Source: Eggerthellaceae bacterium UBA5808
Lineage (GTDB): Bacteria > Actinomycetota > Coriobacteriia > Coriobacteriales > Eggerthellaceae
NCBI GenBank assembly: GCA_002417975.1
Contig: DIDE01000045.1
Span: forward strand, 1-9,010
DNA length: 9,010 nt
Direction of reading: 5' to 3'
A program made the position numbers and the translations under genes. The first letter of the stretch is position 1. Each line of letters opens with the position of its first letter. Positions 6,473 through 9,010 of this stretch are shown in pieces. The notes under the pieces are model-generated. The model worked only from the letters and a program-made list of their open reading frames with translations. It made no database searches and was not told the DNA's origin.

Positions 6473-9010
6473 TTAGTCAGCCGAAGTACTAAATACGTGA
6501 TGTTCTATTGAATGATGCTCGATAGCATCTCGATCCAGCTCACAGCCAAGTCCATACTCGTGTCCTTGCGGGTTGACGCGCAGCAGGCCATTGTGCGGAA
6601 CACACGGTGGCACCGTCACGTCGGTACCAAAGCAGGATTCAACATCGTTGATATCACCAGGGATGATGATGCCAGGCAGCGTAGCTAATGCTGCATGAAG
6701 ACGCTTCGAGACGCCTGTATCGAACATACCACCCATCCACATCGAGATACCGCGCCTACGCATGCACTTATATTCATCAAGAAACGTTTGCACGCCACCA
6801 AACTTTGCAGCTTTTATTACCACGCATCGTAATTCAGGACGCGTAAGTGCATCATGCAACTCTGCAACATTTGTCCAGCTTTCATCGAGCGCAACCGGTG
6901 TTGCAAGCGACTGTTGCAACCGAGCCAACCGATCAAACAATGCCCGCGGTCCGCTCTTGGGCGTATAGTGCGCATCCAGAGGCTCTTCCAAACAGGTGAT
7001 ACGCATAGTATCCATTTCACGAAGCGCCTTCATGTCACTTCGGCTGTCCTCGTTATAGCTCTGATTAGCATCGAGCATAATCTTGAGATGTGGGAACTTG
7101 GTGCGCACCGCACGGACAACATCCACGTCATGTTTGGGTTTAACTTTAAGTTTTACGCGACGATATCCAGCATCAACCGCCGCACTCACCGCCGCGATCG
7201 TTGCACTCGTACTCTGTATGCCAATGACAACGCCGCCTTCGACGCAACCATCGGGAATAGGGTTCAGCGCTCCTTCTTCACTCATCTGTGTACGACCGCC
7301 GATAAGCTTTACGATCGACCGATGAACTATCTTGCCATACAAGTCCCACAACGCATGCTCAACCGCTGCAACCGCCAGCGGATGTGTCTCCGACGTTGGG
7401 TCTTCGCCAAACAACGTACGTGCCTGGCTTGGATGCATCAACACATGATCGAGCACACGCGGAATCAAATGCGTCTCGATAATATCTTGGTCTTGATCAA
7501 TTGTCTCTGGTAGATATTGGTCATCTTCAAACGCAACATTTTCGCCAATACCCGTGCGCCCCTGTACGTCGGTTACCCGAATAATCAACGACGTGCGCTC
7601 TTTAAAACGCATATGGGCGTTGCGCATCTCACGAGCGAACCCGAGTCGTATACGCCACACATCAACGCGACTAACTTCTATACGCTCATCGTAGAATCGA
7701 CGCAGTGTCGCCCGATCGGTCTTACCAATTCCCATACGCGGAAACTCTGGCACCGCCAGCACATGCTCTGGCATATACAGTCGCGAACAGTGCGGCACCA
7801 AATCAGTGGCAACACGATCACCGCTCAACAACGCATCAAACGACGGGGAATCCGCCTCATGCGCCATCTCGACAAACGCAATAGGTCGATGTCCCCATGC
7901 AGCATCCGGAACACCAAATACATAGGCGTCGGTTACCCCTTGTATGCGCAGCAGCTTTGAACGAATCTCTTCGGGATAGACATTCTCCCCGCCCGAAACA
8001 AACATATCGTCCACGCGCTCGGCAACTTCGACGCGATTTCCCTCAAGGCGCGCTGTATCGCCCGTAACAAAGAATCCATCACCGGTACGCACAGGATTTG
8101 CATTCACATATCCGTCGATAATACCTGGTCCCTTAACGGCAAGCTGCCCAAAGCCCGATTCATCGGCTCCCACCACAACAGCTTTATAGCCAGGAAGTAA
8201 ACGCATAGATCCATCAAATGAATCATCGATGGGTGCCGTCATGATGTGACTTGATGTCTCCGTCATACCGTAGCTTGTAATGACCTGCGCATGGGCGCGC
8301 CGCGCACGCTCGAGCGTGACACGATTCGGCGCCGCTCCGCCCAAAAGGATGCACTCATAGCATGCAATTGATGGTTGACGCACAGACTGATCGTTTGATT
8401 GTTCATCAGGTTCATCAAGTTCATCAAGTTCATCGCTCGACTGTTTGTTGAATTCATCACCAGATTGCTTATGGGATTGATCACTCAAGCAATCGTCCGA
8501 ACGATCGCCTGTTTCATCACCAGACCGACCATCGGGTTCACCGTCAGGTTGTTCATCAAACCGATCAGCGTCATACCCACCGTGGACAAGCACTTCGTGA
8601 TCGAGCAAATCTTGCAGCATTTTATCGACAACCGAAACATGCGTGATGTGATACTGTTGCGCGTCAACAAGCATTTGAGCAGCATCAAAATGCCGATACA
8701 AAACAAAAGGACACCCGGTTAGCATCGATCGGATCGCGATCTGTAATCCGCCCACATGATACATAGGCAGCGCGAGTTGCCACCGACCATTCCCCTGCGA
8801 ATCCAGTCGTTTATTCGATGCCTGTGCCGATCCAACAAGATTGCCCCACGATAGTATCGCAGCCTTGGGATGACCCGATGTACCCGACGTAAACATGATC
8901 GCAAGCGGTGCATCAGCATCAAACGTGTCAAAGTCGGCACGTATATGTGCGCTATCAGCTTCATTCGCATCCGATACCGCTTTATCATCAGAAGCTGCTT
9001 CGTCCTGAGA
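6473..9010 (-). CDS. menE-menC: MenE-MenC fusion: O-succinylbenzoate-CoA ligase / O-succinylbenzoate synthase (5' end outside window)
   Basis: One open frame runs from the window edge to the stop at 6473, giving 845 residues. The start lies beyond 9010; the ATG at 8896 is internal, since coding continues upstream into DADAPLAI before the P-loop. Numbers below count that Met as 1. The MenE part (to about 400) has TSGTSGHPK (3-11), LLGGAA (184-189), YGMTETSS (209-216), TGD (278-280) and GIGKTDR with the catalytic lysine K392. The MenC part (about 406-807) is an enolase-superfamily enzyme with catalytic KLK (582-584), metal ligands D609, E637 and D671, K695 as second base, and GGMFDTG (722-728). 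MenC dehydrates SHCHC to O-succinylbenzoate and MenE makes its CoA thioester, consecutive cytoplasmic steps of menaquinone synthesis. A hydrophilic insertion (about 107-175) interrupts MenE. The MenC motifs resemble the subgroup that also includes N-succinylamino acid racemases, but the fusion argues for menaquinone synthesis. Confidence 0.9.
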   Translation of the reverse strand, partial: SQDEAASDDKAVSDANEADSAHIRADFDTFDADAPLAIMFTSGTSGHPKAAILSWGNLVGSAQASNKRLDSQGNGRWQLALPMYHVGGLQIAIRSMLTGCPFVLYRHFDAAQMLVDAQQYHITHVSVVDKMLQDLLDHEVLVHGGYDADRFDEQPDGEPDGRSGDETGDRSDDCLSDQSHKQSGDEFNKQSSDELDELDEPDEQSNDQSVRQPSIACYECILLGGAAPNRVTLERARRAHAQVITSYGMTETSSHIMTAPIDDSFDGSMRLLPGYKAVVVGADESGFGQLAVKGPGIIDGYVNANPVRTGDGFFVTGDTARLEGNRVEVAERVDDMFVSGGENVYPEEIRSKLLRIQGVTDAYVFGVPDAAWGHRPIAFVEMAHEADSPSFDALLSGDRVATDLVPHCSRLYMPEHVLAVPEFPRMGIGKTDRATLRRFYDERIEVSRVDVWRIRLGFAREMRNAHMRFKERTSLIIRVTDVQGRTGIGENVAFEDDQYLPETIDQDQDIIETHLIPRVLDHVLMHPSQARTLFGEDPTSETHPLAVAAVEHALWDLYGKIVHRSIVKLIGGRTQMSEEGALNPIPDGCVEGGVVIGIQSTSATIAAVSAAVDAGYRRVKLKVKPKHDVDVVRAVRTKFPHLKIMLDANQSYNEDSRSDMKALREMDTMRITCLEEPLDAHYTPKSGPRALFDRLARLQQSLATPVALDESWTNVAELHDALTRPELRCVVIKAAKFGGVQTFLDEYKCMRRRGISMWMGGMFDTGVSKRLHAALATLPGIIIPGDINDVESCFGTDVTVPPCVPHNGLLRVNPQGHEYGLGCELDRDAIEHHSIEHHVFSTSAD
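8372..8578 (-). repeat. Repeat-encoded acidic insertion within MenE
   Basis: About 69 residues dominated by Asp, Glu, Ser, Gln and Gly lie between the helix ending LVHGG and the conserved QPSIACYECILLGGAA strand, where MenE proteins normally have only a short loop. The DNA is internally repetitive: four tandem 9-bp units of the form GTTCATCAR/GC at 8401-8436 encode DELDELDEPDE, and looser related units such as GATCA/TTCATCA continue to about 8555. Expansion of short in-frame repeats is the likely origin. Confidence 0.75.

Noticed and set aside
6302..6511. Plus-strand ORF of 69 residues in the arcD upstream gap
   Set aside because: It begins at TTG without a ribosome binding site, crosses the terminator-like hairpin and overlaps the end of menE-menC.
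6854..7513. Plus-strand ORF of 219 residues
   Set aside because: It lies wholly opposite the conserved MenC coding region, and its product has a Cys/Arg/Asn-rich composition with no domain.
7517..7960. Plus-strand ORF of 147 residues
   Set aside because: It is antisense to the conserved C-terminal MenE and MenC junction, and no motif or start signal was seen.
8395..8560. CRISPR or satellite array
   Set aside because: The units are 9 bp, degenerate and in frame within a gene, with no spacers.
8894..8896. ATG at 8896 as the true start of the MenE fusion
   Set aside because: It sits within the conserved LAIMFTSGTSG motif and the frame stays open to the window edge, so the N-terminal part of MenE lies outside.

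Overview
All recognisable genes here lie on the minus strand, so transcription runs from high to low coordinates. The content suggests a bacterium of intermediate GC, most likely an actinomycete of the class Coriobacteriia: a menaquinone gene, an ArcD-type arginine/ornithine antiporter beside a dimethylarginine hydrolase, and an initiator tRNA with encoded CCA. An asaccharolytic, arginine-using genus such as Cryptobacterium would fit. This placement is inference; no taxonomic marker other than the tRNA is present.

Layout. (1) 1-1668: an AbiE toxin-antitoxin pair (abiEi-abiEii, 4-nt overlap) sits between an intact initiator tRNA-fMet (1592-1668) and a 32-bp exact copy of that tRNA's anticodon-arm region (6-37). 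This looks like a very small genomic island of about 1.6 kb inserted at the tRNA. abiEi has a perfect 13-bp inverted repeat directly against its start codon, and a terminator isolates the tRNA from the cassette. (2) 1884-2673: a four-helix membrane protein and a short Pro/Ala-rich membrane-anchored ORF, both of unknown function. (3) 2852-3487: a YfcE-like metallophosphoesterase with a small-residue-rich insertion. (4) 3673-6114: a DDAH-type dimethylargininase and an ArcD-type antiporter, a plausible arginine or methylarginine catabolism pair. (5) 6121-6472: a long AT-rich intergenic region with six ATGCAT hexamers and, on the plus strand, a strong terminator-like hairpin. (6) 6473-9010: one open frame joining an O-succinylbenzoate-CoA ligase (MenE) to an O-succinylbenzoate synthase (MenC). 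Its 5' end lies beyond the window. The MenE part carries an acidic, repeat-encoded insertion of about 70 residues.

How the parts work together: MenC makes O-succinylbenzoate and MenE activates it to the CoA thioester, so the fusion joins two consecutive steps of menaquinone synthesis, consistent with anaerobic respiration. DDAH would convert methylarginine to citrulline, which an arginine deiminase pathway could use while ArcD exchanges arginine for ornithine. AbiE is a stability or phage-defence module.

The most interesting items are the AbiE mini-island at tRNA-fMet, the MenE-MenC fusion with its acidic repeat insertion, and the ATGCAT cluster with its unexplained plus-strand terminator.
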